DNA from: Cellulomonas marina
Lineage (GTDB): Bacteria > Actinomycetota > Actinomycetes > Actinomycetales > Cellulomonadaceae
NCBI RefSeq assembly: GCF_900111925.1
Contig: NZ_FOKA01000003.1
Location: 241,788 to 305,787, forward strand
Direction of reading: 5' to 3'
DNA: 64,000 nucleotides
Shown: positions 46,939 through 55,923 of the stretch, in pieces
Layout of the letters: each line of letters starts with the position of its first letter
Numbering within the stretch: position 1 is the first letter of the stretch
Translations under genes and position numbers: made by a program
Notes under the pieces: model-generated
What the model was told of the DNA's origin: nothing
Seen by the model: only the letters and a program-made list of their open reading frames with translations
Databases searched by the model: none

Positions 46939-48507
46939 ATGGGAACCGCGCCGTCCACGCCTCCGCCGCCGCCCGCTGCCCCGCACACGCCCCCGCGGCT
47001 GCCGGCGGCACCCGTCGCACCGGTGCCCGGACCCTGGGCGCAGACCACGGCCGTCTTCTGGCAGGGGCACCGGCAGGCTCTGCCCGGGCCGCTCCTCGGG
47101 GCGGCGGCGCTCGTCGGAACCGCGGGCGGGGCCGTCCTCGTCGACACCGAGGCGGGGCTCGGGCTGACGCTCGTCGGGCTGGGGGTCCTCGCGTGCGGGG
47201 CGGGGGTGCTGCGGCGGCCGGGGCGGCGCGCAGACCGCGCCCTGCTCGGGCTCGCCGCCCTGCTGCTGGTCGTGGCGACCGTGCGCGACGCGGAGTGGGT
47301 CGTCGCGCTGAGCGTCCTCGCGGCGGTCGGGACGACGGCGGTGGCGCTGACCGGCGCGAGGACGGCGGCCGCGGCGGTCCTCGCCGTGCCCGTCGCCGCC
47401 CTCGGCACCCTGCGCGCCGCCCTCGCGGTGCGGCACTCGGTCGGCGACCTCGCGGGTAGGCGCCGCCAGGCGCTGCGCGCCGGCCTGCGGACCGCCGCCG
47501 TCACCGTCCTGCTGCTCGGCGTGTTCGGCGCCCTGCTCGCCAGCGCCGACGCGGTGTTCGCCGCACTCCTGCCGCGCGCCGACCTCGGGCTCCTGCCGGC
47601 GCGCGCCGTCGTGGGCGTGCTCGTCGGGCTCGTCGCGCTCGCGGCCGGTCACCTCGTCCTCGCGCCGCCGTCCTGGCCGACGACGCAGGCGAGCCCACCG
47701 CGGCGCACCACCGGCGAGTGGCTCGTCCCGGTCGCCGCCCTCGACGGTCTGCTCGTGGTGTTCGGGCTCGTCCAGGTGGCGACCGCCGTCGGCTGCCGCG
47801 CCTTCGTCGAGCGCACCGCGGGCCTGACCTACGCCGAGCACGCCCGCTCCGGCTTCTTCCAGCTCGTCGCCGTCACCGCGCTGACGCTCGTCGTCGTGGC
47901 CGTCGCCGCGCACCGCGCGCCCCGCGCGAGCGCACGGGACCGCCTCGTCAGCCGGGCGGCACTCGGCCTGCTCTGCGTCGCGACCCTCGGCGTCGTCGCC
48001 GTCGCCGTGCAGCGGATGACCCTGTACGTCGACGCCTTCGGGCTCACGCGGCTGCGCCTGCTCGTGCTCGTGGCGGAGGGCGCGCTCGCCGTGGTGCTCG
48101 TGCTCGTGCTCGCCGCCGGCGTGCGGTGGCGCGGGGCGTGGCTGCCGCGGGCCGCGGTGGCCGTGGTCGCGGGGGCGGTGCTGTCGTTGGGGCTGCTCGA
48201 CGCCGACGCCCTGGTGCTGCGCTACGACGCGCGCGCGGACGCCCCGTTGGACCCCGCCTACCTGCAGGACCTGTCCGACGACGCGGTCGTCGCGGCGGAC
48301 GCCCTGCCGGAGCCGTTGCGGACCTGCCTGCTGACCGCGGCCGCGCGGGCCCGCGACCTCGACGCGGCCGGTCGGACGCTCACGACGACAGACGACGGCT
48401 GGGCCGCGTGGAACCTCGGCCGGGCGCGGGCGGCGGAGGTGCTGGGCGACCTCCCCGCCGGAGGCGCCGGCGCCGCCTGCCGCCGACTGCTCGGCGGTGG
48501 CAGCTGA
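46939..48507 (+). CDS. DUF4173/DUF4153-type multi-pass membrane protein
   Basis: A 522-residue protein: Pro-rich cytosolic leader (~35 residues), about eleven to twelve hydrophobic helices, and a soluble C-terminus of ~90 residues. 'VFGALLASADAVFAALLP' and 'LTYAEHARSGFFQLVAVTALTL' are hallmarks of the DUF4173 family. The role is unknown; relatives often lie near two-component or sensor genes, but none is here. Confidence 0.82.
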   Translation: MGTAPSTPPPPPAAPHTPPRLPAAPVAPVPGPWAQTTAVFWQGHRQALPGPLLGAAALVGTAGGAVLVDTEAGLGLTLVGLGVLACGAGVLRRPGRRADRALLGLAALLLVVATVRDAEWVVALSVLAAVGTTAVALTGARTAAAAVLAVPVAALGTLRAALAVRHSVGDLAGRRRQALRAGLRTAAVTVLLLGVFGALLASADAVFAALLPRADLGLLPARAVVGVLVGLVALAAGHLVLAPPSWPTTQASPPRRTTGEWLVPVAALDGLLVVFGLVQVATAVGCRAFVERTAGLTYAEHARSGFFQLVAVTALTLVVVAVAAHRAPRASARDRLVSRAALGLLCVATLGVVAVAVQRMTLYVDAFGLTRLRLLVLVAEGALAVVLVLVLAAGVRWRGAWLPRAAVAVVAGAVLSLGLLDADALVLRYDARADAPLDPAYLQDLSDDAVVAADALPEPLRTCLLTAAARARDLDAAGRTLTTTDDGWAAWNLGRARAAEVLGDLPAGGAGAACRRLLGGGS

Positions 48508-48532
48508 ACACCCTTTAGCGCGCCCCGGCCTG

Positions 48533-48561
48533 TTGACTTTCGATAGATCAGCACCGATCCT
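48533..48561 (+). promoter_or_regulatory. Candidate promoter of the DUF2975-XRE pair
   Basis: TTGACT (48533-48538), a 17-base spacer and GATCCT (48556-48561) lie directly before the ATG at 48568, in an AT-richer patch with repeated CGAT words. The 5' leader would be nearly absent. Confidence 0.5.
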
Positions 48562-48567
48562 CGATGC

Positions 48568-49050
48568 ATGACCGCCACCCAGCGTGCCGTCGTCGTCCTC
48601 CTGCGGGCCGCGCTCGTCGTGCTCTTCGCCGTCCTCGTGCTGTTCCAGGTGATGTCGCTGCCGGGGCAGTTCCGGTACATGGCCGAGCAGGACCCTGAGC
48701 GGGCCTACCTGCGGTGGCCGGCGACCGTCGTCACGATCTTCTGGGTGCTGTGCGTGCAGGTCGTGCTCGTCGCGACCTGGCAGCTCCTCACGCGGGTGCA
48801 GGCCGACCGCATCTTCACCCCGTCCTCGCTGCGCTGGGTCGACGTCATCGTCGGGGCCGTCGCGGCGGCGTGGGCGGTGCTCGTGCTGGTGCTCGGCTAC
48901 GTGGGCCTGCACGCCGACGACCCCGGGCTGCCGCTCGTGCTGTTCCTGCTGACCGTCGGCGTGAGCGTGCTCGGCCTGGTCCTCGTGGTGATGCGGGCGC
49001 TGCTGCACCAGGCGACCGTGCTGCGCACCGACCTCGAGGCGGTCATCTGA
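48568..49050 (+). CDS. DUF2975 membrane protein
   Basis: A 160-residue protein with four helices in the DUF2975 pattern ('VVVLLRAALVVLFAVLVLFQV', 'ATVVTIFWVLCVQVVLVATW', the loop 'ADRIFTPSSLRWVDVI', and a last pair near 110-145). The family is almost always encoded beside a short XRE regulator, as here. The two share a TGATG stop/start. Function unknown; a toxin/immunity-like or regulator-anchoring role is conjecture. Confidence 0.85.
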   Translation: MTATQRAVVVLLRAALVVLFAVLVLFQVMSLPGQFRYMAEQDPERAYLRWPATVVTIFWVLCVQVVLVATWQLLTRVQADRIFTPSSLRWVDVIVGAVAAAWAVLVLVLGYVGLHADDPGLPLVLFLLTVGVSVLGLVLVVMRALLHQATVLRTDLEAVI

Positions 49051-49268
49051 TGGCGATCGTCGTGCGGATCGACCTCGAGCTCGCCCGGCGCAAGATGAGC
49101 GTCGGGGAGTTCGCCGACCGCGTGGGCCTGACGCCGGCCAACGTCGCCGTGCTGAAGAACGGGCGCGCGAAGGCCGTGCGGTTCAGCACGCTGGAGGCCA
49201 TGTGCCGGGTGCTCGGCTGCCAGCCGGGCGACCTGCTGGAGTGGGTGCCGGACGACGAGGTCGGCTGA
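49050..49268 (+). CDS. Short XRE-family HTH regulator (YozG-like)
   Basis: A 72-residue protein that is one Cro/C1-type helix-turn-helix: 'LARRKMSVGEFADRVGLTPANVAVLKNGRAKAVRFSTL' (in part) and 'CRVLGCQPGDLLEWVPDDE'. It is the standard partner of DUF2975 proteins and probably autoregulates the pair. Translationally coupled through TGATG. Confidence 0.9.
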   Translation: MAIVVRIDLELARRKMSVGEFADRVGLTPANVAVLKNGRAKAVRFSTLEAMCRVLGCQPGDLLEWVPDDEVG

Positions 49269-49280
49269 CCGACGCCGCTG

Positions 49281-49673
49281 CTACTCGCGGGCCGACAGCA
49301 CGCAGAACTCGTTGCCCTCGGGGTCGGCGAGGACCTCCCACGGCACGTCGCCCTGGCCGACGTCCACCCGCCGCGCCCCGAGGGCGAGCAGGCGGGCGAT
49401 CTCGACGTCACGGTCGTCGGAGGTGTGCGGCGCGAGGTCGAGGTGCAGGCGGTTCTTGCCCGCCTTCGCGTGCTCGACCGGCACGAACACCAGGCCCGGC
49501 GGCACCCGCTCGAAGGGCAGCTGCTCGGTGAGCTCCATGGCCCAGGGCGGGATGACGACGCTCTGCGTGTCGTCCTCGAACATCACCTCCCAGCCGAGCA
49601 CCTGCCGCCAGAAGTCGGCCAGTGCCCGGTGGTCCTGGGCCTCGACGACGGTCGTGTACCAGCGCAGTGCCAC
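49281..49673 (-). CDS. VOC (glyoxalase/bleomycin resistance) superfamily protein
   Basis: A 130-residue VOC fold: 'VVEAQDHRALADFWRQVLGWEV' at the start, 'RLHLDLAPHTSDD' in the middle and 'WEVLADPEGNEFCVLSARE' at the end, with metal-site-type His and Glu. The GTG 49673 is five bases after the serine hydrolase stop, so it is the last gene of the MFS-hydrolase-VOC operon. Substrate unknown. Confidence 0.85.
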   Translation of the reverse strand: MALRWYTTVVEAQDHRALADFWRQVLGWEVMFEDDTQSVVIPPWAMELTEQLPFERVPPGLVFVPVEHAKAGKNRLHLDLAPHTSDDRDVEIARLLALGARRVDVGQGDVPWEVLADPEGNEFCVLSARE

Positions 49674-49678
49674 GGGGA

Positions 49679-51184
49679 TCAGCCTCCGACGGTCGGCAGC
49701 GGACGCTGCATGGACGCGAGCTCGAGCCGGCCCAGGGGTGCGGTGTGCCAGGCGACGGTGACGCGGCCGGTCGTGCGGTCGCCGAGCAGCCGCAGCCGGT
49801 GCGGCGTCTCGAGCAGCGCCGCCTCGACGACGACGGTGCCGTCCGCCGGGGCACCGACGGCGACGGCCAGCGCCGGCCGGCCGTCGGTCGGCTCGGTGAC
49901 CGCCCAGCTCCCCACCCCGGCCTCGGCGAGCCAGGTGGCGCCGTCCACCGTCGCCTCGACCACCCACCGCTCACCGGCGCGGCGCAGCTCGACCCGCTCC
50001 AGCCGACCGGGCGGGTCGGCGACGAGCGCCGCCTCCGCGAGGTCGCCGACGACCTCCGGGACCGGCAGCGCCAGGTCCGCCAGCCGCGCCGCCAGTGCGT
50101 CGGCCGCCCCGGCGTCGGCATCCCCGCCGCCGGTCCCGACCTCGCCGCCGAGGGCCGGCAGCAGGTGCTCCCACGCCGCGTCGAGCACGCCCTGCATGTC
50201 CTGCGTGCCCGCGGTGGTCACCACGACCGAGTCCTGCTCGGGCAGCACGAGGCAGAACTGCCCGAAGGCGCCGTCCCCGCGGAAGCCGTGCCGCGAGCGC
50301 CAGTACTGGAAGCCGTAGCCCTGCGCCCAGTCCCCCGCGCGCCGCTCGGCCCCCGCCGGCGGGTCGGCCGCCACGGTCGGCACGTGCGCCCGGCTGGCCT
50401 CCGCGACCCAGCCCTCGGGCAGGAGGCGCCGGCCGTCGTGCAGCACCCCGTCGCGCAGCAGCAGCAGCCCGAACGCGGCGACGGACTCCGTCGTCAGGTG
50501 CAGCCCGCTCCAGCCGATGTCCTGACCCTCGGGCTCCTGCTGCCACGCGCCGGTGGTGATGCCGAGCGGTGCGAACAGCCGCGGGGTGAGGTACTCCGTC
50601 AGCGTGGTGCCGGCCCGGCGCTGGACCACCGCCGCCAGGGCGTAGGTGCAGGGCTGGTTGTAGGTGAACAGGGTGCCTGGGTCGCGTTCCGGCGGCAGGA
50701 GCAGGAAGCCGCGGACCAGGTCCTGCGGGCTGGCCTCCCGCACGACGTCCAGCGTCTCGGCACCGTGGCCGCTGGCCATGGCGGCGACGTCGCGGATGCG
50801 CATGGCGCGGGACCGCGGATCGGTGACCTCGTCGTCGAGCTCCGGGAAGTACGACAGCACCGTCGCGTCGAGGTCGACGAGCCCCTCGTCGACCGCCAGG
50901 CCGAGCGCCGTCGAGGTGAACGACTTGCTGAGGGAGTACAGGAGGTGGACGCGGTCGGGCCCGTAGGGCGCCCACCACCCCTCGACGGCGACCCTCCCGC
51001 CGCGCACCACCATGAGCGAGTGCAGCTCGATCCCGCGGGCGGCCACGTCGTCCAGGAACGCGCTCACCCCCGCCGGGTCGACGCCGACCTCCTGCGGGGT
51101 CCCCGCCCGCGGGAGGCCCGGTCCGGTGGTGGCACCCGTCGTCGCGCCCGCCGTCGGGCCCGTCACGTCCGTCGTCGTCGTCAC
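49679..51184 (-). CDS. Beta-lactamase-class serine hydrolase
   Basis: A 501-residue penicillin-binding-protein-like esterase/peptidase (class C beta-lactamase fold). The SxxK motif is 'LLYSLSKSFTSTALG', and the Tyr motif is 'TYNQPCTYALAA' in the YxN position. A C-terminal ~120-residue domain follows the catalytic core. There is no signal peptide, so it is cytosolic. GTG 51184 overlaps the MFS stop (GTGA). Substrate unknown. Confidence 0.85.
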   Translation of the reverse strand: MTTTTDVTGPTAGATTGATTGPGLPRAGTPQEVGVDPAGVSAFLDDVAARGIELHSLMVVRGGRVAVEGWWAPYGPDRVHLLYSLSKSFTSTALGLAVDEGLVDLDATVLSYFPELDDEVTDPRSRAMRIRDVAAMASGHGAETLDVVREASPQDLVRGFLLLPPERDPGTLFTYNQPCTYALAAVVQRRAGTTLTEYLTPRLFAPLGITTGAWQQEPEGQDIGWSGLHLTTESVAAFGLLLLRDGVLHDGRRLLPEGWVAEASRAHVPTVAADPPAGAERRAGDWAQGYGFQYWRSRHGFRGDGAFGQFCLVLPEQDSVVVTTAGTQDMQGVLDAAWEHLLPALGGEVGTGGGDADAGAADALAARLADLALPVPEVVGDLAEAALVADPPGRLERVELRRAGERWVVEATVDGATWLAEAGVGSWAVTEPTDGRPALAVAVGAPADGTVVVEAALLETPHRLRLLGDRTTGRVTVAWHTAPLGRLELASMQRPLPTVGG

Positions 51185-52479
51185 GCGCCCATCCGACCAC
51201 CGGGCACCGACACGGACAACCGGCGCCCGCCGAGGACGACGACCGCGAGGAGCGCCGCGACGACCACCGCGAAGCCCGTGACCACGGTCGGGAGCGGGAG
51301 CACCAGCGTCGCGAGCCCCATCCCCATCGCCGGGACCACGAGCCCGAGGTAGGCGGCGAGGAACAGGCTCGCGAGCGCCTCCCCGCGACGGCCGGCCCCG
51401 GCCGCCGCGGCCACGGTCGCCACGGCGGCGGAGAACACCGCCCCCGCGCCCGCGCCGGCTACCGCGCCCGCAGCGACGAGCACCGGCACGCTCCCGGCCT
51501 GCACCGCGACGACCAGCAGCACCAGCCCCACGCCCTCGGCCGTCGCGCCAAGCACCGTCCGCCGCTGCGGGCCCACCCGCACCGCGAGCACCTGCGCGGT
51601 CGCGGCGGCGACGAAGACCACGGCGACGACGAGCCCCGCGAGCGCCGGCGCCCGGTGGTGCAGCGCGCCGGTGACCAGGCCGGGCGCGAGCGAGGTCGAC
51701 AGCCCGAAGACCGCGAACGCCGCGAAGGCGCCCCCGGCCGCCACGGCGAACACGCGCCGCCCGCCGTGATCGGCCCGCACGCGCTGCGGCCGGTACGCCG
51801 GCCGCGGCCGCGCCACCGCGACGGTCTCCGGGGCGACGAGCACGCCCGCCGTCGCGAGCACCAGCAGCACGAGGAACACCGCGTACGGCGTGCGCAGCGG
51901 CGCCGGCGCCAGCTCGGCCAGCACGCCGCTGACCAGCGTCCCCACCCCGAGGCCGCCGAGGTTCGCCGCCGTCGACACGAGCTCGAACCGCCGCGCCGAC
52001 CCCCCAGGCCGGTGGGCCGCCGCCAGCTCCGCGAGGTGCGCCGTCGCGGCGGCGGTGAGCATCCCCACGCCGAGCCCCGTCAGCGCCCGCGCCAGGAGCA
52101 GCAGGGGCAGCGACGGCGGGAGCAGGAACAGCCCGGCCGCGACGAGCTCCAGCGCGAGCGCCGGCACCAGGAGCGCGCGCCGCCCCCACGCGTCCGACAG
52201 GTGCCCGGCGAGCACGAGGCTCGTCGCCACCCCGACGGCGTACACGGCGAAGACCACCGTCACGGTCAGCGTCGAGAAGCCGACGGCCTCCTGGTAGAGC
52301 GGGTACAGCGGCGTCGGCACGGTGGAGAACGCGAGCGCGACGGCGAAGGCCGCGGCGACGAGCCAGAAGCCGACCCCGTGCCGCCGCGAGCCCGCGGCCG
52401 GCACCTCGGTCGGACGGTCGACCGTCCCCGTCGTCGGGGAGGTGCGCGGCAGGGACGGGGAGGTCGTGGCGGCGGGCAT
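51181..52479 (-). CDS. MFS transporter
   Basis: A 432-residue major facilitator with 12 predicted helices. The motif between helices 2 and 3 is 'LAGHLSDAWGRRALL', and 'TVPTPLYPLYQEAVGFSTL' in helix 1 is typical of a drug/proton antiporter-like subfamily. Hydrophilic leader of ~35 residues. Divergent from a LysR gene with a symmetric site between them, so it is a likely LysR target. Substrate unknown. Confidence 0.9.
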   Translation of the reverse strand: MPAATTSPSLPRTSPTTGTVDRPTEVPAAGSRRHGVGFWLVAAAFAVALAFSTVPTPLYPLYQEAVGFSTLTVTVVFAVYAVGVATSLVLAGHLSDAWGRRALLVPALALELVAAGLFLLPPSLPLLLLARALTGLGVGMLTAAATAHLAELAAAHRPGGSARRFELVSTAANLGGLGVGTLVSGVLAELAPAPLRTPYAVFLVLLVLATAGVLVAPETVAVARPRPAYRPQRVRADHGGRRVFAVAAGGAFAAFAVFGLSTSLAPGLVTGALHHRAPALAGLVVAVVFVAAATAQVLAVRVGPQRRTVLGATAEGVGLVLLVVAVQAGSVPVLVAAGAVAGAGAGAVFSAAVATVAAAAGAGRRGEALASLFLAAYLGLVVPAMGMGLATLVLPLPTVVTGFAVVVAALLAVVVLGGRRLSVSVPGGRMGA

Positions 52480-52537
52480 GCAGCGACCCTCCGCCCGCTC
52501 CCGTCATCGCGTCCAACGACCGTTCGCGCTCGGTGCG

Positions 52538-52552
52538 ATCGCGCCGCGCGAT
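52538..52552. promoter_or_regulatory. Candidate LysR box (T-N11-A)
   Basis: ATCGCG-CCG-CGCGAT is a perfect inverted repeat matching T-N11-A, in the 92-base gap between the MFS and lysR genes, 20 bases before the lysR ATG. Confidence 0.55.
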
Positions 52553-52571
52553 GATGCTCCAGGATGACGTC

Positions 52572-53510
52572 ATGGAGCTGCGCCAGCTGGGGTACTTCGT
52601 CGCGGTCGCCGAGGAGCGGCACTTCACGCGCGCGGCCGCCCGCCTCCAGGTCGTGCAGTCGGCGGTCTCCGCCGGCGTCCGCGCGCTCGAGCGGGAGCTG
52701 GGCGCCGCGCTCGTGGACCGGGCGACGAGCCCCGTGTCGCTGACGGAGGCCGGCGCGGCCCTCCTGCCGCACGCCCGGGCCGCCCTCGACGCCGCCGACG
52801 AGGCCCGTGACGCCGTGCACGAGGTCCGCGGGGGGCTGCGCGGGACGCTGCGGGTGGGGACGCTGACCTCGGTGGCCCTCGTCGACCTGCCCGCCGCCCT
52901 CGGTGCGTTCCACCGGCGGCACCCCGGCGTGGAGCTGCGGCTGACGGCGGCCGCCGCCGGGTCGCGCGGGCTCGTCGAGGCGCTGGCGGAGCGGCGGCTC
53001 GACCTCGCGCTCGTGTCGATCCCGGGGCCCACCCCGCCGGGGCTGCGCCTGCTGCCGCTGGCCGCCGCGCCGCTGGAGCTCGTCGTGCGCGAGGACCACC
53101 CGCTCGCGGGACGCTCCGCCGTCACGCTGGCGGACCTCGACGGCGCGGACGTCGTCGACTTCCCGCCGGGCTACGGCAACCGCGCCGTCACGGACCGGGC
53201 CTTCGACGCCGCCGGCCTGCGCCGGCACGTCGTCGTCGAGATCAGCGACCTGCGCACGGGGGCGGCCTTCATCCGGGAGGGGCTCGGCGTGGGGCTGCTG
53301 CCGGCGTTCGTGCTCGACGACCCCCGGGGCCTGCGCCGGGTGCCCGTCACCGGGGCGGACCTCGTCTGGCCGCTGCAGCTCGCGGTCCCCGCCGACCGGC
53401 CCGTCGGCCGCGCCGCGCGGGCCCTCGTCGAGCTGCTCGTCGCCGCCGCCCGGAGCACGGCCGACGTCCCCCACGACCGCCCCGACGCCACCCGCGCGAC
53501 CCCCGGATAG
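52572..53510 (+). CDS. LysR-family transcriptional regulator
   Basis: A 312-residue LTTR. N-terminal HTH 'MELRQLGYFVAVAEERHFTRAAARLQVVQSAVS' (in part) and the linker helix are standard; the effector domain starts at 'LRVGTLTSVALVDLPAALGAF'. I chose the ATG 52572 because MELRQL is the canonical LysR start. It probably regulates the divergent MFS operon. Confidence 0.92.
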   Translation: MELRQLGYFVAVAEERHFTRAAARLQVVQSAVSAGVRALERELGAALVDRATSPVSLTEAGAALLPHARAALDAADEARDAVHEVRGGLRGTLRVGTLTSVALVDLPAALGAFHRRHPGVELRLTAAAAGSRGLVEALAERRLDLALVSIPGPTPPGLRLLPLAAAPLELVVREDHPLAGRSAVTLADLDGADVVDFPPGYGNRAVTDRAFDAAGLRRHVVVEISDLRTGAAFIREGLGVGLLPAFVLDDPRGLRRVPVTGADLVWPLQLAVPADRPVGRAARALVELLVAAARSTADVPHDRPDATRATPG

Positions 53511-53562
53511 CCGTCACCCGGATGGGCTCAAGGTCCCCCGGACGGGTGCCGATGGACCGCGC

Positions 53563-53841
53563 ATGGACGTCAACACGCACCCCGATTTCGTCCGTACCTA
53601 CGCGGACATCAAGAGCCGGTTCGGCGAGGACTGGGCCAAGCGCTACGTGCTCGTGGCGCCGCTCATCACCGACGACCCGCACAGCGCGCTGCGGCGTGCC
53701 TTCCTCAAGGGCCTCGCGGCCCACGCCGCCGCGCAGCCCCGCCTCGAGGCCCACTGGTGGGCCACGTGCGAGCGGATGCTGGGCGACCTCGCCGGCTCGC
53801 TCGTCGCCGAGGCCGAGGCGCTGCTCGCCCCGCACTCCTGA
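53563..53841 (+). CDS. Small protein of unknown function
   Basis: A 92-residue soluble helical protein starting MDVNTHPDFVRTYADIKSRF and containing 'LEAHWWATCERMLGDLAGSL'. Not recognised. ATG start, lower Arg content and normal codon bias compared with antisense frames support coding. It stands alone between lysR and a PBP gene. Confidence 0.6.
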   Translation: MDVNTHPDFVRTYADIKSRFGEDWAKRYVLVAPLITDDPHSALRRAFLKGLAAHAAAQPRLEAHWWATCERMLGDLAGSLVAEAEALLAPHS

Positions 53842-53931
53842 CCCGCGGGTCCGCCCCACTCCCCTGACCTGCCCCGCCGTGTCACCGCCGCGTGGCAGGC
53901 TGTCCGCGGCCGCACGAGCGGCGCAGGGCGG

Positions 53932-53949
53932 CGCCCGGACGTCCGGGCG
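53932..53949. promoter_or_regulatory. 18-bp perfect palindrome upstream of the PBP gene
   Basis: CGCCCGGACGTCCGGGCG, 16 bases before the GTG of the lipoprotein PBP. It could be an operator or a leader hairpin just before the ribosome site GGAGGGAGG. Confidence 0.4.
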
Positions 53950-53964
53950 GAGGGAGGCAGGGCC

Positions 53965-55923
53965 GTGGAGCAGGGCCGACCGACCGTGGTGCGCCGTGCG
54001 CTCGCCCTGACCGTGGTCGGCGCGCTCGTCGCCCTCCTCGGCGCCTGCTCGCCGGACCGGCCCGCGCCGGACGCCGCCGCGCAGGCCCTGGCGGACGCGC
54101 TGTCCACGGGCACGTTCGACGACGTCGTCCTGGCCGAGGGCACCGACACCTCCACCGACACCGCGACCGCGGCCGCGCAGCGCGCGGCGGTCTCCGCCGG
54201 CCTGGGCGACCGCGACCCGCAGGTCGCCGTCGCGGAGGTCACCCCCTCCGCCGACGACGAGGACGCCGCCACCGCCCGGCTCACGGTGACGTGGGACCTC
54301 GGTGCCGCCGAGCCGTGGGTCTACACCAGCACCGCGCAGCTCACGCGCGGCACCGGCGACGAGGACCCGTGGGCGGTCCGCTGGGCGCCGTCGCTCCTGG
54401 TCCCCGACCTCGTCGAGGGCGAGACCGTGGCGCTGGTGCGCGAGACGCCCGAGCGTGCCGACGTCCTCGGCGCCGACGACGCCGTGCTCGTCGAGGACCG
54501 GCCGGTCGAGCGGCTCGGCATCGACAAGACCCTCGGCGACGCCGCCGCCCTCGACGCCGACGCGCGCACCCTGGCGACCTCGCTCGGCCTCGACCCCGAC
54601 GCCTACGCCGCCCAGGTCGCCGCCGCCGGCCCGAAGGCCTTCGTGCAGGCCATCGTCGTGCGGCAGGGCGACCCGGCCTACGACGTCGCCGCCCTCACCA
54701 CCCCCCGGACCTCGCGGGCCGTCGCGGACAGCATCCCGCTCGCGCCGACGCGGACGTTCGCGCGGGCCGTGCTCGGCACGGTCGGGGAGGCGACGGCCGA
54801 GGTGGTCGAGGCCTCCGGCGGCACGGTCGTCGCGGGCGACCTCGCGGGGCTGTCCGGGCTCCAGGAGCGCTACGACGCCCAGCTGCGCGGCACCCCCGGC
54901 CTCGTGGTCCGCGCGACCTCCGCCGACGGCACGGCCGAACGCGAGCTGTTCCGTGCCGACCCCGTCCCCGGCACGCCGCTGCGGACGACGATCGACCCCG
55001 ACCTGCAGACCCTCGCGGAGTCCGTGCTGGCGGACGTGACGCCCGCGAGCGCCCTCGTCGCCCTGCGCCCCTCCACCGGCGACGTGCTCGCGGTGGCGGC
55101 GGGACCCGGGTCCGGCGGGTTCTCGACGGCGACGCTCGGGCAGTACCCCCCCGGCTCGACGTTCAAGGTCGCCTCGGCGCTGGCCCTGCTGCGCACGGGC
55201 GCCACCCCCGACACGGTCCTGGCCTGCCCCGCGACGACGACCGTCGAGGGCCGCACCTTCCGCAACTACCCCGACTACCCGGCGTCCGCGCTGGGCGACA
55301 TCCCCCTGCGGACCGCCTTCGCGCAGTCCTGCAACACCGCCTTCCTCGGCGCCGCCGCGCAGGTCCCGCAGGCGTCCCTCGCCGAGGCCGCCGGCGCGCT
55401 GGGCCTTGGCACCGGCGGCGACCTCGGCTTCGACGCCTTCCTCGCCGCCGTGCCGGCGGAGGCCACCGGCACCGACCACGCCGCCTCCCTCATCGGGCAG
55501 GGCCGCGTGCTCGCCTCGCCGCTCGGCATGGCCACGGTGGCCGCCTCGGTCGCGGCGGGCACCACCGTGGTGCCGCGCCTCGTCGTGCCGGGTCCCGAGG
55601 GGCTGTCCGGGGACGCGGAGCGCCCGGTCCCGTCCACCGCGCCCCCGCTGACGCCCGACGAGGCGTCGACGCTGGCCGGCCTCATGCGGGCGGTGGTCAC
55701 CGAGGGCGGCGCCGGCGTGCTGGCGGCCGTCCCCGGCGAGCCCGTCGGCGCGAAGACCGGGACGGCGCAGTTCGGCGAGGGCGAGGCCCTGCAGAACCAC
55801 GCGTGGATGATCGCCATCCAGGGCGACCTCGCCGTGGCGGTCTTCGTCGAGGTCGGCGACTACGGCTCGACGACCGCCGGCCCCCTCATGGCGTCCTTCC
55901 TCACCTCCGCCGCGGGGCTGTGA
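53965..55923 (+). CDS. Class B penicillin-binding lipoprotein
   Basis: A 652-residue exported transpeptidase. Signal peptide with lipobox 'ALLGACS' (Cys28 lipidated), an NTF2-like/MecA_N-type N-domain, a PBP dimer-type middle domain, then the transpeptidase: Ser398 in 'PPGSTFKVAS', SCN at 455-457 ('AQSCNTAFLG'), KTG at 597-599 ('GAKTGTAQF'). Resembles the penicillin-binding lipoprotein of mycobacteria (Rv2864c type). Starts at GTG after GGAGGGAGGC. The LacI gene overlaps its end (GTGA). Confidence 0.92.
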   Translation: MEQGRPTVVRRALALTVVGALVALLGACSPDRPAPDAAAQALADALSTGTFDDVVLAEGTDTSTDTATAAAQRAAVSAGLGDRDPQVAVAEVTPSADDEDAATARLTVTWDLGAAEPWVYTSTAQLTRGTGDEDPWAVRWAPSLLVPDLVEGETVALVRETPERADVLGADDAVLVEDRPVERLGIDKTLGDAAALDADARTLATSLGLDPDAYAAQVAAAGPKAFVQAIVVRQGDPAYDVAALTTPRTSRAVADSIPLAPTRTFARAVLGTVGEATAEVVEASGGTVVAGDLAGLSGLQERYDAQLRGTPGLVVRATSADGTAERELFRADPVPGTPLRTTIDPDLQTLAESVLADVTPASALVALRPSTGDVLAVAAGPGSGGFSTATLGQYPPGSTFKVASALALLRTGATPDTVLACPATTTVEGRTFRNYPDYPASALGDIPLRTAFAQSCNTAFLGAAAQVPQASLAEAAGALGLGTGGDLGFDAFLAAVPAEATGTDHAASLIGQGRVLASPLGMATVAASVAAGTTVVPRLVVPGPEGLSGDAERPVPSTAPPLTPDEASTLAGLMRAVVTEGGAGVLAAVPGEPVGAKTGTAQFGEGEALQNHAWMIAIQGDLAVAVFVEVGDYGSTTAGPLMASFLTSAAGL

